Positions 24,062-31,986 of a stretch of DNA of 64,000 bases are shown here, in pieces (positions within the stretch are counted from its first letter, which is position 1; every line of letters starts with the position of its first letter). This DNA comes from Hungatella effluvii (lineage in GTDB: Bacteria > Bacillota > Clostridia > Lachnospirales > Lachnospiraceae). The position numbers and the translations under genes were made by a program. The notes under the pieces are model-generated. The model was not told the DNA's origin and did not search any database. It saw only the letters and a program-made list of their open reading frames with translations. The DNA is taken from the NCBI RefSeq assembly GCF_003201875.1, contig NZ_QJKD01000013.1:1-64000 (forward strand). The letters are read 5' to 3'.

Positions 24062-25468
24062 TTACTGGATTGTGCTCTGCTGTTCGTCCATATAGCTGAG
24101 GGCCTCTTCCGGTGTATAGATTCCGTTAATTACACCGATCATGCTCTCCCTGTATTGATTGATAAGCTGACCAGGGATATACATATCAGGGCACGCCGCC
24201 GGGCTTTCCCAGTCATCATTCATCTTTTCCATAACCCTTGCAAATACAGGGTATTTCTCCTTGTCGATCTCACCGTCATATTTTGTAACCGGAATACTCT
24301 GATTATCTCTCGCAATAATCCCGGTTCCCTGCTCCCCATAATAAAACTTCAGGAAATCTACGATGACCGCGTACAATTCCGGATCCTCTTTCTGTACTTT
24401 AGCGGAAACGCAGTAAGGATGAGCAGGTGCCTTCATGGATACATTCTGATTGCCAATCCCGTCACTGAACGTTGGTCCCCACCAGTAGTAGATGGATCCG
24501 GCCAGATCACTCTGATCGAATTTCTTGGTATCCCATACACCGGAGTTGAGCATAGCCGCCTTCCCCCCCATAAAGGCTTCCACAGACTGATCATAACTCA
24601 TGGTAGTCACATTATCAGGGAATACGCCCTTATCGCGCATGTCTGCAAGCCTGTTGTAAAACTTTAAGTAATCATCATTCTGCCATTGATCCGTTCCTGC
24701 GATAATGTCGTCTATATGGTCGAAAAAACCGTATCTGCAGTGCATATTTTCAAACGCCCATGCAGTGAAGGTATCTTTGGCGCCCTGTGCCATTGGGATA
24801 ATATCGTTTGAGCGGAACACTTCAGCACAGTGGATAAAGTCCTCATAAGTCACAGGCAGTTCCAGACCGTACTGATCAAATAAAGCTTTGTTCAGCCATA
24901 TGCCATTGGACTGAAGCTCACAGGGAATGCCGTAAATCTTGCCATCAATCTTCAGAGAATCCAGCATCCCCGGAAGAAAGCCATCCATGAACGCCTGATC
25001 AGAATTAATTTCTTTCGATAAATCGGCCAGATATCCCGCATTTGCCATCTCTACCGCTCCGCCCTGCTCCATCCAGAACAGTTCAGGAAGTGAACCATTC
25101 TGTGCCGCCATCTTAATATTACGTATCTGATCGTCAGAGGCGGTCCCCTGCAGTTCGATCGTTACGTTCGGATGTTCCTTCATATATGCCTGTACCACGG
25201 CATATACCTGAGGTGCCTGTTCCTCTACATTCGCTACGTGCTCAGCAAACACAAATTTATAAGCTTTCTCTGCTGCTCCATCGTTTCCGGCACTGCCTTC
25301 CTCTGTCTTGCTTTTAGGTGACGCCTCTGCAGTCGCCTGATTTGCTGCGGAAGACTGCTCCGCTGTTGTACCTGCTGCCTCATTTCCCTTTCCGCAGCCT
25401 GCAAACAAAAATGCTGATGATACAGTCAACCCCAATACCATAACTTTCTTCCAATACCTCTTCTTCAT
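24062..25468 (-). CDS. Sugar ABC transporter substrate-binding lipoprotein (family 1)
   Basis: A 468-residue lipoprotein. The signal peptide ends in lipobox FAGC (MVLGLTVSSAFLFAGCGKG), followed by an Ala/Glu/Ser-rich linker. The mature part has the MalE-like fold (IYGIPCELQSNGIWLNKALF; AMLNSGVWDTKKF; APAHPYCVSAKVQ). It starts after TTGGAGGTATTTT, 31 bases after the LacI gene, so it belongs to the same operon. With GH32 downstream, the expected ligand is sucrose or a fructo-oligosaccharide. Confidence 0.93.
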   Translation of the reverse strand: MKKRYWKKVMVLGLTVSSAFLFAGCGKGNEAAGTTAEQSSAANQATAEASPKSKTEEGSAGNDGAAEKAYKFVFAEHVANVEEQAPQVYAVVQAYMKEHPNVTIELQGTASDDQIRNIKMAAQNGSLPELFWMEQGGAVEMANAGYLADLSKEINSDQAFMDGFLPGMLDSLKIDGKIYGIPCELQSNGIWLNKALFDQYGLELPVTYEDFIHCAEVFRSNDIIPMAQGAKDTFTAWAFENMHCRYGFFDHIDDIIAGTDQWQNDDYLKFYNRLADMRDKGVFPDNVTTMSYDQSVEAFMGGKAAMLNSGVWDTKKFDQSDLAGSIYYWWGPTFSDGIGNQNVSMKAPAHPYCVSAKVQKEDPELYAVIVDFLKFYYGEQGTGIIARDNQSIPVTKYDGEIDKEKYPVFARVMEKMNDDWESPAACPDMYIPGQLINQYRESMIGVINGIYTPEEALSYMDEQQSTIQ

Positions 25469-25499
25469 AAAATACCTCCAAATAATTTGACAGGCATAA

Positions 25500-26495
25500 T
25501 CACAGCAGTATTTTTACCGATTTTCTCGCTACCAGCCGCGGGTCCAGCACCAGCCTTGCAGGCTGCTCTCCTGATCCGTTTTCCCTTTTGTTGAACTGGC
25601 CGTCAATCATCTCTGCTATGAGCCTGCCGATGGACTCGTAAGAATGTGCCACTGTAGTGATGCCGTAAACCGCTGTCCAGGGCAGATCATCATAAATAAT
25701 GAAGCTGATATCGTCCGGTATGGACAAATTCATCTCGGAAAGCGCCTGGATGACGTTGATGCTGGTGGATTCTCCAACCGACAGAATTGCAGTGGGCTGC
25801 ACCGCGTGAATCTTTTCCTTGATCATCTCTTTGGCGCAGTCCGCATAGCTCATAAGGTACAGGCATTCATTATCCATTTCCAGTCTTTCCTCTTCAAATG
25901 CCCTTGCGTATCCAACCTCCCGCTTGACAAGAGCCGGATTAGTCTTACTGATCAGCATGATCTTCTTATGGCCACTTTGAAGAAGGTGCTTCACAGCCAG
26001 GTACGTTCCCAGCTCATCATCAATCAGCAGTGTGTCCAGATCGGGGTAAACTGTCCGAAACAGCTGAAGCAGTGGAAACCGCTTTGCGTTCAGCTGTTTT
26101 ATCAGCTCCCCGTCCCCCTCAGGAGACGGCACGAAAATAATGCCGTCATACTTATGAGCAATGGCTGCTTCAAAGTTCTCCCGTTCCACAGATGCACTGT
26201 TGCTGTTGTACATAACAGCAAGCTGGTATCCCTTATGTTCCAGTTCCTTGGAGGTCTCCCTCACCATGGCACTGTAAAACGGGTTCACAATCTCATCTAA
26301 AAACAACGCCACTGTCCTTTTACTTTCCTTTCCCCCTGTTCTGTTTACCGTCTTCGGTACGTATCCCAGTTCTTTCGCAGCTGCATATACTTTTTCCCTG
26401 ATCTCAGGGCTGGTAAAATACGTATTGCTGTAGGCTTTGTAAACAGTAGGAACAGATACTCCGGCTAATGCTGCCACATCTTTAATATTACTCAT
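25500..26495 (-). CDS. LacI-family repressor of the sucrose/fructan operon
   Basis: A 331-residue regulator. The N-terminal helix-turn-helix is MSNIKDVAALAGVSVPTVYK and the hinge region ENVYAAAKELGYVPK-like. The periplasmic-binding effector domain (about 60-331) includes VALFLDEIVNPFYS and SGHKKIMLISKTNP. It is the first gene of the operon, under a consensus promoter with AT-rich palindromes, so autorepression relieved by the transported sugar is inferred. The ribosome site GGAAAGGATGCGTTT precedes the ATG. Confidence 0.93.
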   Translation of the reverse strand: MSNIKDVAALAGVSVPTVYKAYSNTYFTSPEIREKVYAAAKELGYVPKTVNRTGGKESKRTVALFLDEIVNPFYSAMVRETSKELEHKGYQLAVMYNSNSASVERENFEAAIAHKYDGIIFVPSPEGDGELIKQLNAKRFPLLQLFRTVYPDLDTLLIDDELGTYLAVKHLLQSGHKKIMLISKTNPALVKREVGYARAFEEERLEMDNECLYLMSYADCAKEMIKEKIHAVQPTAILSVGESTSINVIQALSEMNLSIPDDISFIIYDDLPWTAVYGITTVAHSYESIGRLIAEMIDGQFNKRENGSGEQPARLVLDPRLVARKSVKILL

Positions 26496-26528
26496 AAACG
26501 CATCCTTTCCAGCAGCAGAAGTTACTCG

Positions 26529-26606
26529 AGAAATAATTATTATATATCGTTAAATAATTATTTCTTTTATGTATATAATTATATTCTTGTCTGCTGCATT
26601 TGTCAA
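26529..26606 (-). promoter_or_regulatory. Consensus promoter and palindromic operator of the LacI operon
   Basis: Minus strand: TTGACA (26606-26601), 17 bases, TATAAT (26583-26578), a perfect sigma-A match. Just downstream of the expected start site is an inverted repeat with 13-base arms AGAAATAATTATT (26529-26541) and AATAATTATTTCT (26553-26565). The 10-mer palindrome AATAATTATT occurs in both arms and again upstream at 26690-26699. Confidence 0.75.
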
Positions 26607-26802
26607 TATTTATATATTTTTAATTACATAATTTATACATATTGTACATTTTAAACTATGATTTTTGTATGTAGCGTACCATTGTTTAAAATAATTATTC
26701 TTGAAACATGCATTAAAACAAATACCTGGGGTATTTTATGGAAATTATTGGAATAATTATATCATATATGAGAGAATTATTCAGATGTTTTTCTTAGATA
26801 AG

Positions 26803-26846
26803 AAAATAGAAAAAGCTGCCCTTAATCGGACAGCTTTTTCTATTTT
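26803..26846. terminator. Bidirectional terminator
   Basis: AAAATAGAAAAAGCTG (26803-26818) and CAGCTTTTTCTATTTT (26831-26846) form a perfect 16-bp stem with A/T-rich outer ends that serve either strand. It follows the minus-strand 103-residue gene at 26931 and insulates it from the LacI operon promoter. Confidence 0.8.
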
Positions 26847-26930
26847 GATCCTGAGCAGCTCCATTTTTTATGACAGCTTCCGATGTAAGAACCTGGAACT
26901 GGCAGATGGTATATATAATAAGTTAACCGC

Positions 26931-27242
26931 TCAACTGATATTCGCTAAAAACTGCCGCACCGCCTGCTCAATATTTTTACATGGCCTTTCCTGTGTCTTT
27001 ATGCCGTTTTCTCCAATACAAACCACATGAAACGAATAGTTATTAACCGGAACATAGTCCATTTCTATCATGATATTGGCATCCAGATCCTGCAGCAATA
27101 CCATGGTTGTCTGTGTGCTGTTAATACAGTTCTGTACTTCTGACAGGTATTCCAGACAGTCCGCCTCCTCATGGAAAGCATCTGTCAGCCTGTTCAACTT
27201 TTCGATTCTGTCCTTTGCCGTACATTTGGTATAATTCCACAT
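26931..27242 (-). CDS. Hypothetical 103-residue protein
   Basis: A small soluble protein, acidic in its middle, with no signal peptide or membrane segment. The first 55 residues look helical (DRIEKLNRLTDAFHEEADCL), followed by beta-type segments (IMIEMDYVPVNNYSFHVVCI) and a helical C-terminus (NIEQAVRQFLANIS). It has a strong AAGGAGG site 5 bases before the ATG and a terminator downstream, so it is probably a real single-gene unit. I do not recognise the family. Confidence 0.65.
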   Translation of the reverse strand: MWNYTKCTAKDRIEKLNRLTDAFHEEADCLEYLSEVQNCINSTQTTMVLLQDLDANIMIEMDYVPVNNYSFHVVCIGENGIKTQERPCKNIEQAVRQFLANIS

Positions 27243-27288
27243 AGCCCCTCCTTTTTGTATTCTTTGCTCTGCCTCAGTGTGTCACCTG

Positions 27289-27448
27289 GTACTGCATTGC
27301 GTAATTAATTGTGAATAAAATGCCTGATATCTGCGTCAGAGGCGTGTCTGCAAAGCGACGGCGCAGTGGGCTCTACGACTAGCTTTGCAGGCGCGGCTCT
27401 GGCGTAGATAGCGGGTGTTTTATCACAGTTAATTGCGCAACGCAGTAC
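27289..27448. repeat. 160-bp imperfect palindrome
   Basis: Left arm 27289-27356 starts GTACTGCATTGCG; right arm 27382-27448 ends CGCAACGCAGTAC. There are roughly 68 paired positions around a 25-base loop. Many mismatches between the arms are transitions, so much of the stem survives as G-U pairs in RNA. No coding frame, and no terminator T run. It looks like a non-autonomous palindromic repeat or MITE-like element, or a structured RNA. The rest of the gene-free interval 27243-27577 shows nothing else. Confidence 0.75.
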
Positions 27449-27577
27449 TAGCCTTTCAGAAAATAGATATGCTGATTCCTGTATATTACTATTTTACACA
27501 ATTACGGAGGTGTTTACAATAAGTCCTGAGAATTTATACTCTCTTCTTCGACCTGTTAGTTGCAGTTCACAGCCCTG

Positions 27578-28735
27578 TTATTTTCGAAGTACCACTTTCT
27601 TTCTAAAAAGAATATATACCCCACAGATAACTAATATCCCCACACCGCTCCATACAAAGCTCATGCCGTACCCTAGCCAGGATGCGGCTAATGCCCATAA
27701 AACTCCACATAAAATGTTGGCAATATCCTGTACACAGTAAAAAAGTGTGTTTGCGTGAGCCGAATCCTTATCATCCAGCCTTAAAATATCCAGATGAGCA
27801 CAGGACATCATAATCCCGGAAAATAACCCCACAGCGGTGCCGCCGGCAAGAAATGAACTGCGTCCTGGTGTCTTACCTACCCACAACATTGCTGCACAGT
27901 AAAGTACTGCTCCAAAAAACAGAAGCCCATGCAGTCTCCTCTGGGTCTTCATGACCTCTTTTAGACCTGTTCTGATTAGTATGGAAGAAAGCGAAGAAGC
28001 CACCAAAAAGACGACCACATCCTTCAGTTTGCCTTCACTATCTGCAAAAACAGTAAGCAATGCCATGTAGCAGTTACACAAAATCAGAAAAGAAGCCGTA
28101 AAAAAAAGGTACACAGCTGTCTTTCCAGGTAGACCTTTCTTTTGTTTTTCAACTGCATTTTCCCCGTTTTCTGCTGCAGGTATCCACATACACAGGAGAA
28201 AACCAGCCATAGCGGCTAATACTGCCAAAAGGCATACCAGCCTGAACCCGTTCTCCGGACTGCGCTTCACGATTTCCAGCGCCAGATACGGGCCAGTAAG
28301 GGACGCCATAATCGAAGCAATTCCTATCAGTCCCACGGACTTTTCCGGCGTTTCGATGAATCTCATTGCAACTGACGGTACCGCCGAACTGGCAATACCG
28401 AAAGCAGTGCCCTGAAGAATTCTGCACAGCATGGCGGGAACGGCTTCCGTAAACAACAGGAAACCGCTGCATGCCACTGCCATCAATCCAAGACCAAACG
28501 CTGCAAACTTTTTCATATTCTCTTCACGAATCAAATTTAGCAGCAGGACTCTGGAAAACAGGGCCCCTGCTGAAAAAAAGCTTAACTGCAGTCCCAATGC
28601 AGCAATACGAAAATCCATTTTTTCAAACTGCAGCGGCAGGACAAAGCTTAGCAGCTGATTGACAACACTTGTAAAATAGAGCATCAGTACTGCCGCCGCT
28701 GTCCATACCCTACCGCACTTTTTTACAGTTTTCAT
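27578..28735 (-). CDS. Major facilitator superfamily transporter
   Basis: A 385-residue membrane protein with about twelve hydrophobic helices. The N-half has the MFS-like order (LSFFSAGALFSRVLLLNLIR; GTAFGIASSAVPSVAMRFIE), a polar central loop (AAENGENAVEKQKKGLPGK) and a second half ending in KKVVLRK. The substrate is unknown. Its ATG lies 5 bases after the stop of the hydrolase gene with no clear ribosome site, suggesting translational coupling and a joint role with that hydrolase. Confidence 0.85.
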   Translation of the reverse strand: MKTVKKCGRVWTAAAVLMLYFTSVVNQLLSFVLPLQFEKMDFRIAALGLQLSFFSAGALFSRVLLLNLIREENMKKFAAFGLGLMAVACSGFLLFTEAVPAMLCRILQGTAFGIASSAVPSVAMRFIETPEKSVGLIGIASIMASLTGPYLALEIVKRSPENGFRLVCLLAVLAAMAGFLLCMWIPAAENGENAVEKQKKGLPGKTAVYLFFTASFLILCNCYMALLTVFADSEGKLKDVVVFLVASSLSSILIRTGLKEVMKTQRRLHGLLFFGAVLYCAAMLWVGKTPGRSSFLAGGTAVGLFSGIMMSCAHLDILRLDDKDSAHANTLFYCVQDIANILCGVLWALAASWLGYGMSFVWSGVGILVICGVYILFRKKVVLRK

Positions 28736-28739
28736 AATT

Positions 28740-30647
28740 TTAACCGGCTAATGCTCCTACCGCACTCTGAGTGCTGGGTAATGCCATACTCTGCCCTGCA
28801 AACGTAATCCAGACAATAAACAGCGCGCATACAAAAGCACCTGTCCAGATTCGTTTTGTTTTCACACTCATATGGGTGGAAAGAATCGCATTTATTCCAA
28901 ACATCGGTATCAACGAGAAGCAAATACACATAAAGCCTGCGTTTCCCATCACATACGGAGTCTCCCTGTAAAGGAAGGACGGTTTTCCCGATACAAAATA
29001 AACCATATTCCATATGATATACATGATTGTCAGCCCGCCGACTGCCTGCAGGATACCGATCATCTGGTTCTTAACCATCTGTTTTCTGCCGTTCTCCTCC
29101 ATACTATCATCTCTTAAAATCGCCGAAAATGCAATACTTCCAATTAAAAAGCTAACAAAGAACGGAATAAAATACTGAATCAGATAAACCAGTCTGCCAA
29201 GTGAAAACGTTCTGATATTAAATATCCACGAGGCAGCTTCAACAGTAAAAACCTTTTCCGTGACAGCCATAATCACAAAAACCGGTACAATCAGACATAC
29301 CGCATATAGAGCAGCTTTTCCTATGTATACTGCCGTTTCAGAGGCATTTTTCCCTACCTTCCAGCCATAGACTTCCATATTTCCGCCGTGTTTCTTTCCA
29401 TAGGCAAAATGCCAGATAATAAAGATCACCAGCATACAGAGCGCATTAGCCACTGTCCAGATTAAATAACCAAAGGAGCTGGGATTAAAGGGGAACAATG
29501 CAGACTGTTTCACCCGGTTTTCCCCATATACATAGCAGGGCACAAACGTAAGAACCGGTATCACTGTAAATAAAGTAATAAAGCAGATCCTGTACCATAT
29601 GCTGCGCGTTCCAGTCATAACAGCAGTCCCGGATGTCTCCCTCTGTTCTAGACTCTCGAAAGGTTTCCACAGGAAAAGAAGATTCGCCAGGGATAAAAAC
29701 AACATAACAAATCCTATAATCTCCGTTGTACCGAATAAAAATCTCAATCCCCAGACCTGATTGGAGCTGTCAATGGGAACTGGCGCCTTCATGGATTTCA
29801 TAAAAAAATCAAGTCCATTTTTAACTGCATTTTTGCTGTTTACGGTAGTCACATGCGTGCAGTCTTCTATGGTATAGAAAATACGTTTTGTTCCATCCTC
29901 CCAGCTGCCGCACCCCACGTTTACAAGATTCAGGATCTCTGCCCCGCCCCAGGTCTCTGAAAACAAAGCGGCTGCCACTTCTTTATTTCTCAAATAATCG
30001 TAATTCCATTCTGTTCCCATCACATGATGCAGCAGGTCCTGACCACATTCATCGTAACGTGACATATTTAGTGCCACATTGGTATGGGTCAGAGACTCGT
30101 CCAGTCCGCCGCCTGTAATGGAAGGACTGATATAACCGTTTAATAAGATTCCCTTTACACTATCCGGATACTTCTTAGCCATACCGACCGCTGCATTCGC
30201 CCCCTTGGAATGCCCTGTCCCTCCTAATTGAGAATGGTCGACAAAATCCAGGTTCATCAGATATTCGGCCGCTGCAATTCCTCCATAACTCCCATCACCC
30301 AGTTCATCCGGTACGTATTCGCTTCTGCCATGGCCTTCCATCTCCAGTGCGAGAACTACGTAGCCGCGTCTCGACAATTCCACATTATATGATGTCATTG
30401 CTGCCGTGTACCCGTTGTTTCCATGTGATGTAACAATTGCCGGCGCCGGATTTTCCGAAGTCGCATTTACCGGCTGGTAAAGGATTCCACTCATCCGATA
30501 CCCATCATCATTATTAAAATAAATCCGTTTCACACTGACATTACCAAACTGTGACTCAATCCCTTGTGCTCCCCATGCAGAACCGATCATAATGATCAGA
30601 CTCACCAACAACAGCACTGCTTTCTTTTTCAAGCTCTTACCTTTCAT
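28740..30647 (-). CDS. Alpha/beta hydrolase fused to a polytopic membrane domain
   Basis: A 635-residue protein started at the ATG at 30647 (AAAGGAGGAAAAC upstream) instead of the frame's first ATG at 30677. TM1 (AVLLLVSLIIMIGSAWG) is followed by an extracytoplasmic alpha/beta-hydrolase domain: IVTSHGNNG (oxyanion loop), LEMEGHGRSEY, nucleophile Ser in GGTGHSKGANAA, and a late His in EDCTHVTTV. From about residue 310 there are eight or so further helices. The fold suggests an esterase or peptidase-like enzyme anchored at the cell surface; the substrate is unknown. It is under LacI-type operators and co-transcribed with an MFS transporter. Confidence 0.88.
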   Translation of the reverse strand: MKGKSLKKKAVLLLVSLIIMIGSAWGAQGIESQFGNVSVKRIYFNNDDGYRMSGILYQPVNATSENPAPAIVTSHGNNGYTAAMTSYNVELSRRGYVVLALEMEGHGRSEYVPDELGDGSYGGIAAAEYLMNLDFVDHSQLGGTGHSKGANAAVGMAKKYPDSVKGILLNGYISPSITGGGLDESLTHTNVALNMSRYDECGQDLLHHVMGTEWNYDYLRNKEVAAALFSETWGGAEILNLVNVGCGSWEDGTKRIFYTIEDCTHVTTVNSKNAVKNGLDFFMKSMKAPVPIDSSNQVWGLRFLFGTTEIIGFVMLFLSLANLLFLWKPFESLEQRETSGTAVMTGTRSIWYRICFITLFTVIPVLTFVPCYVYGENRVKQSALFPFNPSSFGYLIWTVANALCMLVIFIIWHFAYGKKHGGNMEVYGWKVGKNASETAVYIGKAALYAVCLIVPVFVIMAVTEKVFTVEAASWIFNIRTFSLGRLVYLIQYFIPFFVSFLIGSIAFSAILRDDSMEENGRKQMVKNQMIGILQAVGGLTIMYIIWNMVYFVSGKPSFLYRETPYVMGNAGFMCICFSLIPMFGINAILSTHMSVKTKRIWTGAFVCALFIVWITFAGQSMALPSTQSAVGALAG

Positions 30648-30664
30648 GTTTTCCTCCTTTTTTA

Positions 30665-30743
30665 TGTGATCGTTCACACATATTTTTAAATGAAACGGGA
30701 GTCGGATTTACTCCCGTTATGGTCTATATGTGAACGTTCACAT
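30665..30743 (-). promoter_or_regulatory. Two LacI-type operators and an intervening hairpin
   Basis: Perfect 16-bp palindrome ATGTGAACGTTCACAT at 30728-30743 and a near-palindrome TGTGATCGTTCACA at 30665-30678, both with the central CG of LacI-family sites. Between them, AACGGGAGT (30694-30702) and ACTCCCGTT (30710-30718) form a hairpin followed on the minus strand by TCATTTAAAA, probably the terminator of the LacI gene. The proximal operator covers the expected start site of the hydrolase operon. Confidence 0.75.
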
Positions 30744-30758
30744 GTCTTGTGTTTTTTA

Positions 30759-31751
30759 TTATATACTTTCACGCACAATCAGTAAAGGTTTTACATGGAC
30801 TTTTTCTACAATTTTTTGATTTTTGTTAATTTGTTCCAAAAGAAGGAAGGTTATTTTGTCTACTATTTCTTGTAAGTTCATATCAACCGTTGTCAATGCA
30901 GGATTCAGAAAGCTTCCCACATCGATGTTACCATATCCGGTGATCGCCAACTGTACGGGAACCTTAACTCCGGCTTTTGCTAATACTGCAAGTGCTCCGA
31001 TTGCAATCTGGTCGGATAATGCAATCATGGCAGTTGGCATGGAAGACAGGCTGATCACCTCTGCCGCCAGGCGCCTCCCTATCTCGTAATGTGTTGCTGT
31101 ATCGTCCCTGCATTGAAGAAACCAGTCTTTTCGAACAGGCAGCCCCTTACGTTTCATTTCACACTGTATGGCAGAGATACGAACACTTGACATCTGTGAA
31201 TCAAAATCCGGTCCCAGGCAGCCGATTTCTTTGTGTCCACGTTTTACCAGCTCATCCACAATCAACGCCAGGCCGCTGTTGTCATCATGAATCACACTAC
31301 TGATACCCTCCAGCCCCATAGGACCAAAGCAGACTACTGGAACAGGACATAATTCCAATTCTTTTTTTATCTCGTCATCTGCCACTACCAAAGAAACAAT
31401 CAGACCATCCACGCCCTTTGCAATCAGATTTCTAATCTGCTGGATCAAGAGCTGCTTGGACTGTAGGTAACGCATGATCAGAATCTGATATCCTGCTGCT
31501 TCCATGCTGGCATGCAGCAAATTGATCACATTTACCAGGAGCGCAGAATCCAGAGAGGAGATCATAACGCCGATCGTCTCCGTCTTCCTCGTCTTCAGCG
31601 CTTTTGCCTGTGCACTCGGCCTGAATCCCGTTTCCTGTACTATCTTTTCTATTTTCGCCCTGCTTTCCTCGCCGACATATCCACCATTAAAATATCTGGA
31701 TACCGTCATTCTTGAAACGCCGGCCATCTTGCCTACTTCATTTAATGTCAT
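30759..31751 (-). CDS. LacI-family transcriptional regulator
   Basis: A 330-residue repressor. The helix-turn-helix is TLNEVGKMAGVSRMTVSRYF and the hinge PSAQAKALKTRKT. The effector domain follows with IGVMISSLDSALLVNVINLL, CFGPMGLEGISSVIHDD, GHKEIGCLGPDF and MIALSDQIAIGAL. It is coded directly upstream of the hydrolase/MFS pair, with matching palindromic operators in between, so it probably controls them. The inducer is unknown. Confidence 0.93.
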   Translation of the reverse strand: MTLNEVGKMAGVSRMTVSRYFNGGYVGEESRAKIEKIVQETGFRPSAQAKALKTRKTETIGVMISSLDSALLVNVINLLHASMEAAGYQILIMRYLQSKQLLIQQIRNLIAKGVDGLIVSLVVADDEIKKELELCPVPVVCFGPMGLEGISSVIHDDNSGLALIVDELVKRGHKEIGCLGPDFDSQMSSVRISAIQCEMKRKGLPVRKDWFLQCRDDTATHYEIGRRLAAEVISLSSMPTAMIALSDQIAIGALAVLAKAGVKVPVQLAITGYGNIDVGSFLNPALTTVDMNLQEIVDKITFLLLEQINKNQKIVEKVHVKPLLIVRESI

Positions 31752-31986
31752 TAGCTGCTCCTTGTCATGTGTTGTTTCAAAAAGCTTTCATATTGTAGCT
31801 AATTGTACAATAGAATAATTCACAATTCAACCATATTCAAAAAGACGGAACTAATTAATCTTTTCCGCATACATGATTCCATCATTTCTTACACACCGCC
31901 ATCAGAACCTCCCCTCCTCCACCCGCATACTGTATTATAAAACAACGTTGTCCCGAACTGCGAACAGCAGCCGGCAAAAGGATGCT
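31752..31986. other. Divergent intergenic region 31752-31986
   Basis: It separates the leftward LacI gene from the rightward FAD oxidase. It includes a 10-bp palindrome ATTGTACAAT near 31800-31812 and an AT-rich stretch. No gene or clear promoter pair was assigned. Confidence 0.4.

Larger units (their letters stand above)
26496..26930. other. Gene-free interval 26496-26930
   Basis: About 435 bases, strongly AT-rich. It holds the promoter and operators of the LacI operon, a third AATAATTATT palindrome at 26690-26699, and a terminator hairpin at 26803-26846. The 109-residue plus-strand frame here runs through the hairpin and lies antisense to the next gene; I do not call it. Confidence 0.6.

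Noticed and set aside
26701..27030. 109-codon plus-strand frame
   Set aside because: It passes through a 16-bp terminator stem and lies antisense to the 103-residue gene that has a proper ribosome site.
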